This document shows, one piece after another, positions 20,037 through 31,432 of a stretch of 64,000 bases of DNA. The position numbers were made by a program, and so were the translations under genes. Every line of letters begins with the position of its first letter. The first letter of the stretch is position 1. The notes under the pieces are model-generated. The model was not told the DNA's origin. It saw only the letters and a program-made list of their open reading frames with translations, and ran no database searches. This stretch comes from Armigeres subalbatus (Eukaryota; Arthropoda; Insecta; Diptera; Culicidae). The DNA is taken from the NCBI RefSeq assembly GCF_024139115.2, contig NC_085140.1:21013003-21077002 (forward strand), in the 5' to 3' direction.

Positions 20037-21551
20037 TTGAATGCATAGGTTGATTTTAATAAATTTGGAACACATATTCTTTATCTTAAGGTGAAGGTGG
20101 GTTGAGTACCAAAACAAAGCTTTGAAGGAATTGGTACAATACAAACTGTCATATACTGTAGTAGTATTGGTGTCGTATTTATGAAAAAAACAAAGAATAT
20201 TAGTAGGGTGGTTCAAAAACGACCCAGCTTCACCACGCTCACTTGATTCCGTCCCATGCTCCGAGTGTCCTCCAAAAGCCGATTTGAACAAAAACTGATT
20301 GAGAACAAGCCGGTTCAAGTTTGTATGAAAACTATTATGGGAAACTAAGCCTTTCATTACACTGGCTACAGCGCCTACCCTCCAAACGCTGGCGAAAAGA
20401 GAACCCACATAGCTGAAAGCAACATTCCAGAGACTTCACTGAACGCACCTTACGAAAGATCCGATGAAATACCATTTTATACTCCGCTCACCCCCATGTC
20501 ACACTTTTTGTATGAAGTATCTGCTCCTGGTGCGATAGATATCACAGAAAAAATCTGGCTATTTTGTTGAATTACACAATTACACAAACACAATGTCAGC
20601 GGAACGGAAACGGAAAATTTGACAGAAAATATATGGGCTAACTGTCAAATTTGCCGTTTCCGTTTCTGTTCCGCCGACATTGTATTTGGGGCTTTATTAT
20701 CATGCTAAAGATTTGCAACCTCGATTAAAATCGACACCAACTATTGGAACGCCCATTCAATATGCATTGTCTGAGGAGTTAATGCTCTTGAATTTCATCC
20801 AGTCATCTGGTCTTCCCCTCGCCAGCGCCCAATCACGGAGTGCCACAGTCAGAATAATGTAAAATTCAACCTCGCCATATCAACTGCCATACAAACCTGA
20901 AACGACCTGTGCACGGTAAGCCCCTATTCAAACCGACCGAAGCCAGCGAACGACACCCAAAATATGAAACATAATCGACTGAGCGTGGCGGAGAAAAATC
21001 AGTTTTGAGCCACCCTGTTTATTAGTTTGCTGCTATCGGTACCGGTGTTTACATTCGCTCCGCGATTTTTTAATCGTTTTCTTCGGGTAAAAATTGCAGT
21101 TTATATTAAGTTTTCGCTTCAAACAAGTGACTTAATCCAAAAAGTGAAGTTTAATTTGCATTCCATCAACATTTCGGGCTGCTCATGTGCGGAGAAGTGT
21201 GTAAAAAATTGATTTTTTCAATGCCCTTTGAGAAGAAGTGGAGTGCAGTGATAAACCCACCAAACCGCGGACGGCTGTTAAATTGGCACGAAACTGCTGG
21301 TTTATGCCATATATCGAGCCGAAATGCATAGGACTCTTCAAAGAAACATGTTAATTATCACGGAAAGTACATAAATATACTGTGAACAGGTTAGTAATAT
21401 GAATATTAAACTTTTGTTCGATGCTGTTCGATGCATTCGAATGTTGATGGGAGAGGAGTGCGTAAGGTGTGGGGTTGACCCGTGGAAGGTCCGGTGCCAT
21501 ATTGACTGCCATCGTGGTACTCTTCCAACTATGTCCTTAAGGAGACTTTTA
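20037..21551. other. Intergenic DNA with one inverted repeat
   Basis: No gene recognised. Short open frames (20034-20408 minus, 20680-20862 plus) lack domains. Confidence 0.45.
20590..20683. repeat. 94-bp imperfect hairpin
   Basis: The left arm ACAATGTCAGCGGAAC continues through GGAAACGGAAAATTTGACAG and pairs with the right arm, leaving a short loop (AAAATATATGGGCTAA). MITE-like. Confidence 0.65.
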
Positions 21552-21807
21552 TAACGGGTGGCAACTAAAAATTGGAAAGAAAAGAATGGCACGGGAAAAA
21601 ATACAAAGAAGTTCAGTTCAATCTGATATATGTTATACAAAGAGTTGTCCTTAGTCTTCAAACTTTGACTAATGAATATTAGCATATGGTCCGTGGTTCG
21701 CCGTGCGGCGCAGCTTAGTCTTGCTGGTATGACATGATCGCTGCACGGATCTGTCATTTCGATTTCCAGATTTCTTCTGATCCTGCTTATGAGTTGCTTC
21801 GTTTTTG

Positions 21808-22752
21808 CCTTTCTCGTACAACTAATTTGTACCGAAAGGCTATCATTTCACTCCAAATTCGAACTTTTGATAGAAGTACCGGAGACACATAGTGTTATAT
21901 ACCATTCGACTCAGCTCAATGAGCTGAACAAATGTCTGTCTGTCCGTGTGTGCGTGTGTGTGTATGTGTGTGCGTGTGTGTGTGCACAAAATGCCATAGA
22001 AAACATTAGCCAAATTTTCACATAGAAACTCTTAACCGATTTTCTTACAACAAGTTGCATCCGACAGAGACTAAAACGCTGTTGATCACTATTGAATTTC
22101 ATAATAATTGCAAATTGCAAATAATAGATAATATTAAAATAGTGATGAGACATAATCACATAGAACAAACATGTGTTCTGAAAAGTGCCTTGCATCTATG
22201 AATATTTTTAAAGTTTATCCGTGGCTTGCTCCCATTGAGTTTCATCGTACTATAAAGATACTCCAATTGCACGCATTTAGGCGTAAGTATGCTCTTCGTT
22301 CAGTTTCATAGTACTATGAAATTGACCGAAAGCACAAAACAGATAGACATCATAGAACAAACTGCAAATTTCAAAGTAGGCTCTTTGTGTATCAACAATC
22401 GACGAACGGCACTCCCGTATATCCAAAAGGAAAGAAAGAGACAGCAAAGCATGCGATGATACTCTGTCTAATGCCCGTTGTTCAGTAAAGCTTGACTTCC
22501 ACCGCTAGGTTCGCTAACGTTCCAAAATCATGGAGGGACCACTTTCCAAGGGAAAGATGCCTATATGTTATGTGCCGAAAGTCTAAATTCGAACATAGGA
22601 AATTATAGAAACTTTTGGCAGCGCCATCTGTCGTCTACTGGTGTAAACTTTCTATCTTAACATTAGACGGTGTAACTATTTTGCCTTTCTTGTACATCAT
22701 CGAGGTGTAAGCATAACGGCTACATTTATTACCTTTTTGCGCGAGAAAGGCG
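21808..22752. repeat. Interspersed repeat with GCCTTTCTCG inverted ends
   Basis: Starts GCCTTTCTCGTACAAC, has a conserved start, a GT-rich segment and a terminal module CGAGAAAGGCGCCATCACC followed by GCTAGGTGGATTAATC. A similar end module recurs at 52403-52445. The arrangement is common in mosquito DNA as I recall it; its class is unclear. Confidence 0.45.
21940..21985. repeat. (GT)n-rich microsatellite
   Basis: Interrupted GT repeats (CGTGTGTGCGTGTGTGTGTA and following). Confidence 0.85.
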
Positions 22753-23227
22753 CCATCACCGCTAGGTGGATTAATCTGGGTTTTTTGACCTTACAATCAC
22801 TTTTTGTACATATACAATGGAGCTGAGTAGACCTAATAATGCTATGACAGATTTCGAACATTTTCACGCTTGAAATGTTCGACCGTGTACTTTTCCCATG
22901 ATCTTTGTTTGCTTTAAAAATTTACAATGCGCTGCGGCGCATGTTGTAAGCAATGTTGGAGTAAAAATGTGTGTGCGACAATTCTAAGGAGTCATTCTAA
23001 GGATTCATTCACATAAAGTCATATTTCTGTGAAAGTATTATTATTCTGATAGAAAAGTATTGAAGTCATTCAAATTTTTTAGTTGCCACCCGTTAGATTG
23101 GTGGGAGGGTGATTTGAATAAAGGGGTGTACTAGTACAAAAGTACTTCCTCAATTGCGTAGTATGACAGTCTTACAAATATTTAAAGGTACCAACTGGAG
23201 GGGTGTTTTTTGATTGGATGGGATGTA

Positions 23228-23289
23228 CTGTTCGGAAATTGGCTTTCTCAGTCTGACTGAGACTGAGAAAGCCAACTTCCGAACGGTAG
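23228..23289. repeat. 62-bp hairpin
   Basis: The arms CTGTTCGGAAATTGGC and GCCAACTTCCGAACGG, extended by CTTTCTCAGTC and GACTGAGAAAG, pair with almost no loop. Confidence 0.75.
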
Positions 23290-23290
23290 C

Positions 23291-23304
23291 AACTGGTTTT
23301 CAAC
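23291..23304. repeat. Probable target-site duplication, left
   Basis: AACTGGTTTTCAAC; matches 23733-23746 at 12 of 14 positions. Confidence 0.5.
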
Positions 23305-23732
23305 AGGGGTCCCCGCAGCGTAGTTGGCTACACGTTCGCCTTACAAGCGGATGGTCATGGGTTCGATTCCCAGCCCCTCCACCAAACCCTCGTCAGTCGC
23401 CAGATCCGCAGCCCATACGGTGGCGTTTTGGGGTACGCGCCTTACCGTCTCGGCTGCCTGATGACGACTGACAACTTGTTCTTCTCGGAGGCATTCCTCC
23501 AACGTTACCCGGATAAAATGGCAACCGAACAACGCAACGATCATTGGATACACGACATGGACAAACGGACACAATGGACTCACGATGAGATGGACTGGCA
23601 ATGAAAACAATAATGAATAATGGAAATCTAAAAATAGATTCTGTGTGGATTCTGTACGCAGAATATCACAGTAGATCTCGGCACAGTAGCGGTTACACAG
23701 AGTACCTAACAAATAAATAAAGGAATAAAAAA
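23305..23732 (+). mobile_element. tRNA-derived SINE, ~428 bp, A-rich tail
   Basis: The tRNA-like head includes GCGTAGTTGGCTA (A-box region, about 23318-23330), an anticodon arm TTCGC CTTACAA GCGGA, and B box GGTTCGATTCC (23360-23370), with a T stem pairing four of five positions. The body is unrelated to tRNA and ends in AATAAATAAAGGAATAAAAA. Imperfect 14-bp duplications flank it. It differs from both Feilai and the 19.6-kb SINE. A canonical tRNA gene is unlikely because the acceptor stem does not close. Confidence 0.75.
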
Positions 23733-23746
23733 AACTTGTTTTTAAC
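23733..23746. repeat. Probable target-site duplication, right
   Basis: AACTTGTTTTTAAC, partner of 23291-23304. Confidence 0.5.
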
Positions 23747-23865
23747 CTTAGGTAATTATATTTTTTTAGAAATCACACAGAGGGGTTTTGGCCAGGGGGG
23801 AGCTCATTATACCGTCTTACCCCAGCAAAGCTTGAGAGCAAATCAATAACTTGTTTTCATTGTCG

Positions 23866-23870
23866 CTGAT
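23866..23870. repeat. 5-bp target duplication CTGAT, left of BEL element
   Basis: CTGAT precedes the 5' LTR and recurs at 32018-32022. A 5-bp duplication is usual for BEL/Pao. Confidence 0.85.
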
Positions 23871-24559
23871 TGTTGCAACAAGCACCTCGAGAAAATTGGC
23901 AACACAGTCGGCTGAGCGCCAGGCGGCAAGCGGCCAGTCTATGAGTAGTAACTCTGGATGGAACGTCAACGATTAGAAATGATAAATTAAATGACAGGTC
24001 AATTCCAATCTACCTCACGTGCAATAAGGTGTTTGGTGTGATAAATATATTGTTAATTTCTAGAAAAAAAGTTATTGCTACCTACGACTAAACTTACATA
24101 CTAGCTTAATCTTATAACTGTACAGCTAGGAAAGGTAATTTTATTATAAACTATACTATGAACATGCAATACAGCCTAATTATAACTATTCAGGGTCATA
24201 CTTAACCACACTCAATAGAGCAGACCTGAAAGGCCATTCAAAAATAAAGCGTCACTGAAATGTGAGTAACTTAGGGGCCGTACACATATTACGTAAGCAC
24301 TTTTGTGGGGGGGGGTCGGTCAATATCTTACGCTCCAAATAACTAAAAATTATTTTGTATGATAAAAATCTTACATGGGGGGAGGGGGGTCGAAAAACCC
24401 AGAAAAAATGCTTACGTAATAAGTGTACGATCCCTTATTAGAATTGTAAACTAAACTAAACTAAGATGAACTACATATTTACAGATTTGAAGCTCATAAA
24501 CACGTAAAATATAGCTGTTCAAATATCGGTGCGGTCTTTCAATTCTCAGCGATTCAACA
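23871..24559 (+). repeat. BEL 5' LTR (689 bp, includes an MITE)
   Basis: Starts TGTTGCAACA and ends TTCAACA (TG...CA). Compared with the 3' LTR it has a 160-bp MITE at 24275-24434. It also has about 85 bp (ATAACTATTCAGGGTCATAC...) where the 3' LTR has only GGTG, plus several base changes and small indels, so it is not a recent insertion. Confidence 0.9.
24275..24434. mobile_element. 160-bp MITE inside the 5' LTR
   Basis: Inverted ends GGGGCCGTACACATATTACG and the complement of CTTACGTAATAAGTGTACGA enclose a G-run-rich centre. TTA trinucleotides at 24272-24274 and 24435-24437 are a likely target duplication. The 3' LTR lacks it, proving it post-dates the BEL insertion. Confidence 0.8.
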
Positions 24560-24586
24560 TTCTTCAAATATTTCATTCGAACTACA

Positions 24587-26480
24587 ATGTCGGCCTCGGG
24601 CGTAGACACGAATACACAGCACGGCGATTGCGCAGCCTGCGACAATTCGGATGCCGACAGGAATTATGTACAGTGCGATGTATGTGATCGAGCATGGATA
24701 TGCTCACAGTGTATCGGGCCACCGGGAAGCAACTCTTCGAGCAGTTCCAGTTCTAGTATCCAGCGTGATCTCGCCCTGCTAAAACAACGTCATTAGCTCG
24801 AGCGGCAACGAATGGAACATGAACTTAAAAAGAAATTTCTGGATGAGCAGTTGGAGCTGATGGAGTTGCATAGGTGTTGAATTAGTGGTAGAGAGAAAAG
24901 CACGTTTGCAGCTCATTTGGTCAACAGTAATCCGGAGCAAGAAGACTGCGTGGTAGGAGGCCATTCGGAACCACCAGCAGCCGCTCAGCCCATGGAAGTG
25001 AACATCCGCAACGCAGCGGATTCGGTCCGCAGCTTAGAGAAGCAGCTAGAACGATGCCAATTGCAGCCAGCTCCAAGCAGAGAAGAATTCGACGACCTAA
25101 AGCGCCAGCTGCAGCAGTGCAAAAATCAGTTCGGATTAAATCCAACCGATTGGATTATAAGCCCACCAATCGCACAGCATCGGTATAGTTTCCCGAATTC
25201 ATCCAGTGACCAACACCAAGGTAATCAACAGCCTAAAATTCTGGGTGCCTACAAGAAAACACAAATAGATGAGACTAGTTACGCAGGTAAGAGTGGTGTT
25301 GGTGAGAGTGGTTATATAAATAAAATATACAATAGCTATGTACCTCATAAGTCCTCCACGATTCCCCACGTGTCAGTTTCCATTGTTGGCAGGGAACAAC
25401 AGCCTATCTTCCGCGGTTTCGAGCCAGTCCCTCTCGAAAGTCGCCAGCAACAAGATATCCCCTTCACTTACCACGAACAGTAGCGCGAACCCTTCGCGCG
25501 CTCCACGATCAGGAATGTACAGCCTTCGTCGTTAGAGGAAAGGTACCATCGCCAGCATCAGCAGCAACGATCTTTACTGAACGTCTACCAGAACGGACCA
25601 TCGCCGCAACAGCTTGCAGCACGCCAATCGTTGGCTAGAGATCTTCCACAGTTTTCGGGAGATCCTTCCGATTGGCCTATTTTTATCTCGCACTACGAGT
25701 ATACAACCGCGTCATGCGGCTATACTGATGGCGAGAATATGCTCCGTTTACAACGATGCCTCAAGGGACCGGCCCTCGAAACGGTGCGCAGCCGCCTGGT
25801 CTTGCCGGCAGCAGTACCACAAGTCATCGAAGCTCTTCGTATGCGGTATGGACGTCCAGAGCTGTTGATAAACGCATTGCTGGAAAAGGTGCGGAGGATT
25901 CCCGCCCCGAAGCCTGAAAAGCTAGAAGGGTTGATCGAATATGGATTGGCAGTGCAAACCCTTTGTGATCATATTGAGGCAGCAAATGAACATGCTCATT
26001 TGTCAAATCCGATGCTGCTGCAAGAACTCGTTAGCAAACTTCCATCGGATCAAAAGCTAATGTGGGCTGGGTATAAGCGCGGCCTGGGCTTAGTGAACCT
26101 GAAGACATTCAGCGACTACATGCAGAACCTCGTCAGTGATGCATCCAGTGTGGTACTATTCGAACCGGAGACTAATAGGAGCAAGGACAAACCAAAATCC
26201 AAAGGATACATAAATTCCCACGCGGAGAATACTGTCGGTCATCGGCTGCGAGAGTGCTCGGAGTTTAAGGATCTGAACGTCGACGATCGCTGGCGTAAAG
26301 TGAGAGCCCTGTCGTTGTGCCAGATTTGCCTGTATAACCATGGTAGGCGATCATGCAGAAGCAGCAACCGTTGCAATATCGACGGCTGTCAGTATCGTCA
26401 TCATCCGTTGTTGCATGTGACGAGGCGGAATACAGGAGCTTCAGCTTCCACTCTGCAGGCGGAAAGTCATACTCACCAAT
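24587..26480 (+). pseudogene. BEL/Pao gag (three in-frame stops)
   Basis: Gag forms the virus-like particle that packages element RNA. The start ATG at 24587 follows the LTR by 27 bp. The N-terminus has a CAAC...CDVC...CSQC zinc cluster (about 24632-24714) and a Ser run. A coiled-coil-like stretch (LERQRMEHELKKKFLDEQLE) follows the first stop. Then comes a Pao-type gag domain (DUF1759-like: LPQFSGDPSDWPIF at about 25640, to about 26200) and a Cys/His motif ending YRHHPLLH near 26415. Stops lie at 24794 (TAG), 24878 (TGA) and 25481 (TAG), but one frame is kept throughout, so the damage is point mutation only. Confidence 0.85.
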
Positions 26481-28717
26481 ATCTCGGATCGAGCGTACTG
26501 TTTCGGATCCTGCCTGTCAAGCACTTCGACCATCTCAAGCAGTTGCCAATTCGCAGCTATCAAAACGCTGTCCCAAAGCTACTGATCGGGCTTGAACACC
26601 TGCAATTAGTAGTTCCCCTGAAGATGAAGGATGGAACCGGTGAATGGCCAATTGCCGTCAAGACACGGCTTGGGTGGTGCGTCTATGGAAGACAGCAGCC
26701 TAGAGTAGAAAGTAGTTTTAACTTTCATATCTGCGAGTGTACTTCGAATAGGCAGTTGCATGAAGTTATCAAACAGTTCTACGGCATTTAAGAAGTAGGA
26801 TTAGGGAACGTAACCATACGATCTAAAGATGAGCAGCGGGCTTTGGACTTGTTGGAGCAGACGACGGTTCGTGTTGGGAAGAAATTCGAAACAGCCTTGC
26901 TGTGGAAGGAGGAAGATGTTGAGCTACCGGATAGCTACACGATGGCACTTCGCAGGCTGGAGTGCTTGGAAAGGAAAATGGTTAAAGATCCACAGTTGAA
27001 GGCGAACGTTTTCCGGCAAATACAGGAGTTTGTTAACAAGGGTTACATCCATAAAGCGACAAGCGAAGAATTGAACGAAGCGGATCCGCGGAGAATTTGG
27101 TATCTGCCTGTAGGCGCAGTAACCAACCCGAAAAAACTAGGGAAGACGCGCATCGTATGGGACGCTGCCGCTAAGGTGGATGGAGTTTCGCTAAACAGTA
27201 TGTTGCTGAAAGGATCGGATCAATTGGTTTCGTTGATGGGAGTGTTATTCCGTTTCCGGCAATACAAGGTTGCAGTGTGCGCCGATGTGAAGGAGATGTT
27301 TTTGCAGATACAAATGAGTGCGGCTGATAAGCATTCGCAGCGAATCCTGTGTCGTGAAGATCCAAATCATAACCCGGACATCTTCGTGGTTGACGTAGCG
27401 ACATTTGGGTCGCCCAATTTGTGAAAAATAAGAACGCGAGGGAGCACAGCGAACGCTTTCCCAGAGCAGCCGAAGGCATATTGCAGGGTACATACGTAGA
27501 CGATTATCTCGACAGCTTTGGATCAGAAGAAGAAGCATGTCGTATTTCAGAGGAAGTTCGCCAGGTTTTCGATAATGGTGGGTTTAATTTAAGGAACTGG
27601 ATTTCTAACAATGAAGGTGTACTGCAGTACCTTGGAGAAACCCAAGCCGCTCACAGTAAAAGCCTGATGACAACGAGCAGCCATACGGAACGTGTGCTCG
27701 GGATGTGTTGGGACCCACTAACGGACGAACTCTCGTTCAGTACTCAAATGAGCGAAGAAGTTCAATCACTTCTGGAAACTGGCCGAATTCCCACGAAGAG
27801 GCAAGTGTTACGCTGCGTAATGTCTCTGTGGAAGACTTGTGGCGGGCTGGAATCGGATGGGATGAAGAAGTCGCCGACAAGCAGTACACAGACTGGTCTA
27901 GGTGGATCAAGATGATCTCGTACATCACAAACGTTAAAATTCCTCGCTGCTATTTCTCCGAAGCATCAGCACAAACGTATAGAAATGCTGAACTCCACGT
28001 CTTCGTAGATGCCAGTTTGCTTGCGTACTCCTGCGCTCTGTATATACGTACAATTAGTGAATTATGTAGTGTGTATCAATGTATTATGATCGCCGCGAAG
28101 GCAAAGGTAGCGCCACTTAAGCCGATGACTGTCCCGAAGCTAGAATTACAAGGATGTCTCCTAGGGACGCGGATGATGAATTTCGTACAAGCAAATCATT
28201 CGTTTCCTATCAGAAAACGAATCTTATGGACGGATAGCTCAGTCGTACTTTCATGGATCCGTGCAGACCCAAGAAACTATCGGCCGTTCGTGGCGAATCG
28301 AATTGGAGAAATCCTTGAGACAACCACGAGGCAACAAAGTGGGGAAGTGGGCCCTATTTTAGTAGAAACAGTAAATAGTTTCTTGGACCGGAGTTTTTAC
28401 TCCTTCCGGAAGATGAATGGCCGAAATCCAGAAGCTCAGTAGTGGACATACTTGAAGAAGCTCGGTCTTCAGTTCTCATCCACACTACTAGCGATCCATT
28501 CATTACGTACGAACTATTTTTCAAATGGGAAAAGCTTCAGCATAGCATGGCTTACGTATTGCGATTTGTACGCAACGCTAGGAAAAAGGAAGATAAACAC
28601 AGTGGTCGACTGTCGCAACAAGAGATGAATGCTGCGGAGGTTCAAATCTTAAAGCAAGTTCAAATGGAAGTTTATCCCGACGAGGTGACAACGTTGAAAT
28701 CCAACCAAGTAGAGTAG
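26480..28717 (+). pseudogene. BEL/Pao pol, part 1: protease remnant, RT and RNase H
   Basis: The gag frame continues into pol with one more stop (TAA 26789-26791). The aspartic protease seems lost: the sequence passes from VLFRILPV straight to KHFDHLKQLPIRSY with no D-T/S-G box. RT starts near 26930; RIVWDAAAK and CADVKEMFLQIQM (about 27275-27315) hold the first catalytic Asp, and YVDDYLDSF (about 27499) the other pair. A frameshift lies near 27415. A deletion and shift near 27825 removes part of the thumb. RNase H follows with HVFVDAS, KLELQG and WTDSSVVLSWI (about 27995-28260), then a shift near 28345. The 1.3-kb insertion interrupts the frame after about 28710. Confidence 0.85.
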
Positions 28718-30032
28718 AGTGGGGCAAGAGTGCGCGTGGGGTAAGAGTACGTTTTCGATTTTTTGAAGTAATAAAAAAAGATAAACTAGCAGCACTGCAT
28801 CAGTTTGACAGGTATTCTGGCCAACCATTATCATGTGTAATTGTAAACGATTTGAATAAACAACACGGGAGATATGGAGTTAGACAACTTTTTGGCCATT
28901 TTGCTAAAAATAATTGGATTTCCGCAACTAGTATTTCATTACCATATATACGTTCAATCAGGTAAACATTATACCATTTCGATAACCTATTATATAGAGT
29001 ACTTTATGGTACAGAACACCAATCCGGTTAGTTTTCCAAGAAGTCTAAACCATTACTTGAATAATTTTTGGGACTGTGGGGTAAAAGTACGCAGGAACCG
29101 GTGGGGCAAGAGTACGCATATGAATCTTCAAGTTATGATGTCAAACCCGTATCTCCGGCCGAAATAAGACTTCTTCCAAACTGTAAAGATTCACAACTAA
29201 GAAAAAAGGGACAGAATTCGAAATTATCTCAAGTTTTTAGGATAAGTTGAAGTAGTTCGGTGTTAGAAAGGACTTAGCGAACAAAGCACTGAAGCGAAAT
29301 AATGAAATTGTGTTAGGACTTGTTGTACACCTAAACATAGTCCGAAAACACAGCTTCATCACAATAATAATTTCATTTAATCAAAAGAAACATTCATAAA
29401 TTACGCAACGTTTAGCTGGGAGGAGTTGCGAGATGTGTGACGATCCATATAATTTTTAGAGTATTCATACAAATAGTGTAAGATAGGGGGGGGAGGTGTG
29501 ATGAAATAGCTAAAATTTACGTTACGTGATTGGTGGACATTCTTTAAGGAAAATCCCTTTGTATACGCCACGCGATACCTGATATATATATTTTTACCTC
29601 TGTAGTTTTTTGTATATATAAAAAAACAATGGTTTTTCGTATGAAAGTGCACATTTTTAGGACCCCCTCCCCCTTTAAGAGTTACGTAATCTTTAAACAT
29701 TCCCTAATATATGCTCATTAAACATCAATTAAATGTTATTAACTCTTATTTGTGTTAGTATATACTTGAGGCACATGATTGGATAAATGCGTACTCTTAC
29801 CCCACCCGATGCGCACTTTTACCCCACCGGTGGGGTAAGAGTGCGTTTTTCACTTGTCTTGCAATAAGGGTTCTACTAGAACGAATCTCAATAATTTCAA
29901 TATTTTTTCCACTGGGTAACATAAGGGAAGAGTATATGAATCATCGACACTGATTTGATATGCAGAAGCTTGCTTCATAAGGGCCACATGATCGATTGAA
30001 AACTAAGTGCGTACTCTTGCCCCACTCTACTC
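28712..30032. mobile_element. 1.32-kb TA-flanked element with GTGGGGYAAGAGT motifs, inserted in BEL pol
   Basis: The termini AGAGTAGAGTGGGGCAAGAG (28711-28730) and its exact complement (30014-30033) are flanked by TA (28710-28711 and 30033-30034). The 16-base motif GTGGGGYAAGAGTRCG or its complement recurs near both ends: about 28718, 28736, 29077, 29100, 29793, 29812, 29826 and 30008. No transposase frame was recognised, so it is probably non-autonomous. Pol reading resumes immediately on the right, confirming that this is an insertion. Confidence 0.82.
29387..29706. mobile_element. ~320-bp MITE nested in the 1.32-kb element
   Basis: The left end ACATTCATAAATTACGCAAC and the complement of the right end (AATGTTTAAAGATTACGTAA) are inverted. 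G-runs (AGATAGGGGGGGGAGG and CCCCCTCCCCC) lie on both sides, as in the MITE at 24275-24434, with which it may be related. Confidence 0.6.
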
Positions 30033-31432
30033 TATTACCGAAAAACAAGCAGGAAGCGATAGATAGATCGAGTGCGGTGCATCAACTAATGCCGATGATT
30101 GATGAACAGGGGTTAATGCGGCAAAACAGCCGGATTTCAGCGGCCAGCCATATCAGTAGCAGCGTGCGGTTTCCAATTATCTTGCCAAGAAAGCATCCGT
30201 GCACAGAACTTCTTGTCGCACGGTATCATCGGCTCTACCGTTATGCAAATTCCGAAACTGTTGTGAACGAAGTTCGCCAAATGTTCGTCAAACCGAGACT
30301 CCGTTCAGTGGTGAAAGCGGTCAGCCGAAGCTGTCAACGCTGTATAGTTCGCAACGCTCATCCGACCATCCCTCCGATGGCTCCTCTACCACTATCGTGG
30401 CTAGCCATACATGTTCTTCCATTCAGCTACGTTGGAGTGGATTACTTCGGCCCGCTACTAATCAAACAGGGCCGTGCGAATGCGAAGAGGTGGATAGCGC
30501 TTTTCACTTGCCTGACGGTGCGCGCTGTTCACCTTGAAATGGCGTATAGTCTGTCAACGGCCTCGTGTATTTCGTGCATCCGTCGATTTGTCTGCCGCCG
30601 TGGTTCGCCGATAGAATTTTACAGCGACAATGCTACAAACTTTCACGGAGCCGAACGACTACTGCGAGAGCAAATTAACGAAGGAGTTTCGGCGACGTTC
30701 ACCAGTGTACACACGAAGTGGACCTTTATTCCACCAAGCGCTCCACACATGGGTGGTGCCTGGGAGCGACTAGTTCGCTCAGTCAAGGTAGCGATTGGGG
30801 ATGCGTATACCGAAGGAAAACTCTACGATGAAGAACTGCAAACTGTTATCGTGGAGGCAGAGAGCATTGTTAACACTCGACCGCTAACGTACTTACCACT
30901 CGATTCTGCGGAATCAGAAGCTCTTACTCCCAACCATTTTCTGCTGGGCAGCTCGAATGGAGTCAAACAACCATGTGTAGATATGAAACATCAACAAGGT
31001 ACATCTAGAGAAACATGGGGTCACATCCAGCTGCATCTTAATCGGTTCTGGCAACGCTGGTTAAAGGAGTATCTTCCCGTTATCCGGAAACAGGCCAAGT
31101 GGTTTACTGAATCTAGACCAGTACAGGACGGAGACCTGGTGATGATTGCGGACGAAGGCAAACGGAACGGTTGGGTAAGAGGGATTGTAATTGAAACAAC
31201 CAAAGCGTCAGATGGTCACGTGCGACAGGCTATGGTACGAACTGCGGGAGGAGTTCTCCGCCGACCTGTATCAAAACTGGCAGTACTCGAGGTAAGGAGT
31301 AACTCTGCGGTCTACAAAGACAGTGAACCGCACCCGGGGGAGGATGTTGCAACAAGCACCTCGAGAAAATTGGCAACACAGTCGGCTGAGCGCCAGGCGG
31401 CAAGCGGCCAGTCTATGAGTAGGGAGCTCTAG
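30027..31432 (+). pseudogene. BEL/Pao pol, part 2: integrase and C-terminal domain
   Basis: Integrase inserts the cDNA into the chromosome. The zinc-binding N-terminus shows YHRLYRYANSET and CQRCIVRNAHP (about 30215-30365); the second His usual in Pao integrases appears to be Tyr here. The catalytic triad is present: D in YVGVDYFGPLL (about 30430), D in FYSDNATNFHGA (about 30620) and E in GGAWERLVRSV (about 30765). The NHFLLG motif and a Pao-specific C-terminal domain (DUF5641-like, NRFWQRW to VSKLAVLEV, about 31040-31295) follow. This is the best preserved part, open to TAG at 31430-31432, which lies within the 3' LTR. Confidence 0.87.
31333..31344 (+). promoter_or_regulatory. Polypurine tract before the 3' LTR
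   Basis: CCGGGGGAGGAT directly precedes the 3' LTR and fits the plus-strand primer site of LTR retroelements. Confidence 0.65.

Larger units (their letters stand above)
21554..23093. mobile_element. 1.54-kb TA-flanked element with 20-bp terminal inverted repeats
   Basis: The left end ACGGGTGGCAACTAAAAA and the complement of the right end are identical over this length. Each end is flanked by TA (21552-21553 and 23094-23095), as in Tc1/mariner-type target duplication. No transposase frame was recognised inside, so it would be non-autonomous. It contains a second repeat running from GCCTTTCTCG (about 21808) to CGAGAAAGGC (about 22743), plus a GT microsatellite. Confidence 0.7.

Noticed and set aside
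23311..23385. Functional tRNA gene (TAC-like anticodon)
   Set aside because: The anticodon and T arms fold, but the acceptor stem does not, and the sequence continues into a SINE body with an A-rich tail.
24587..24796. Independent host PHD-finger protein
   Set aside because: The frame begins 27 bp after the BEL 5' LTR and continues in the same frame into gag, so it is the gag N-terminus.
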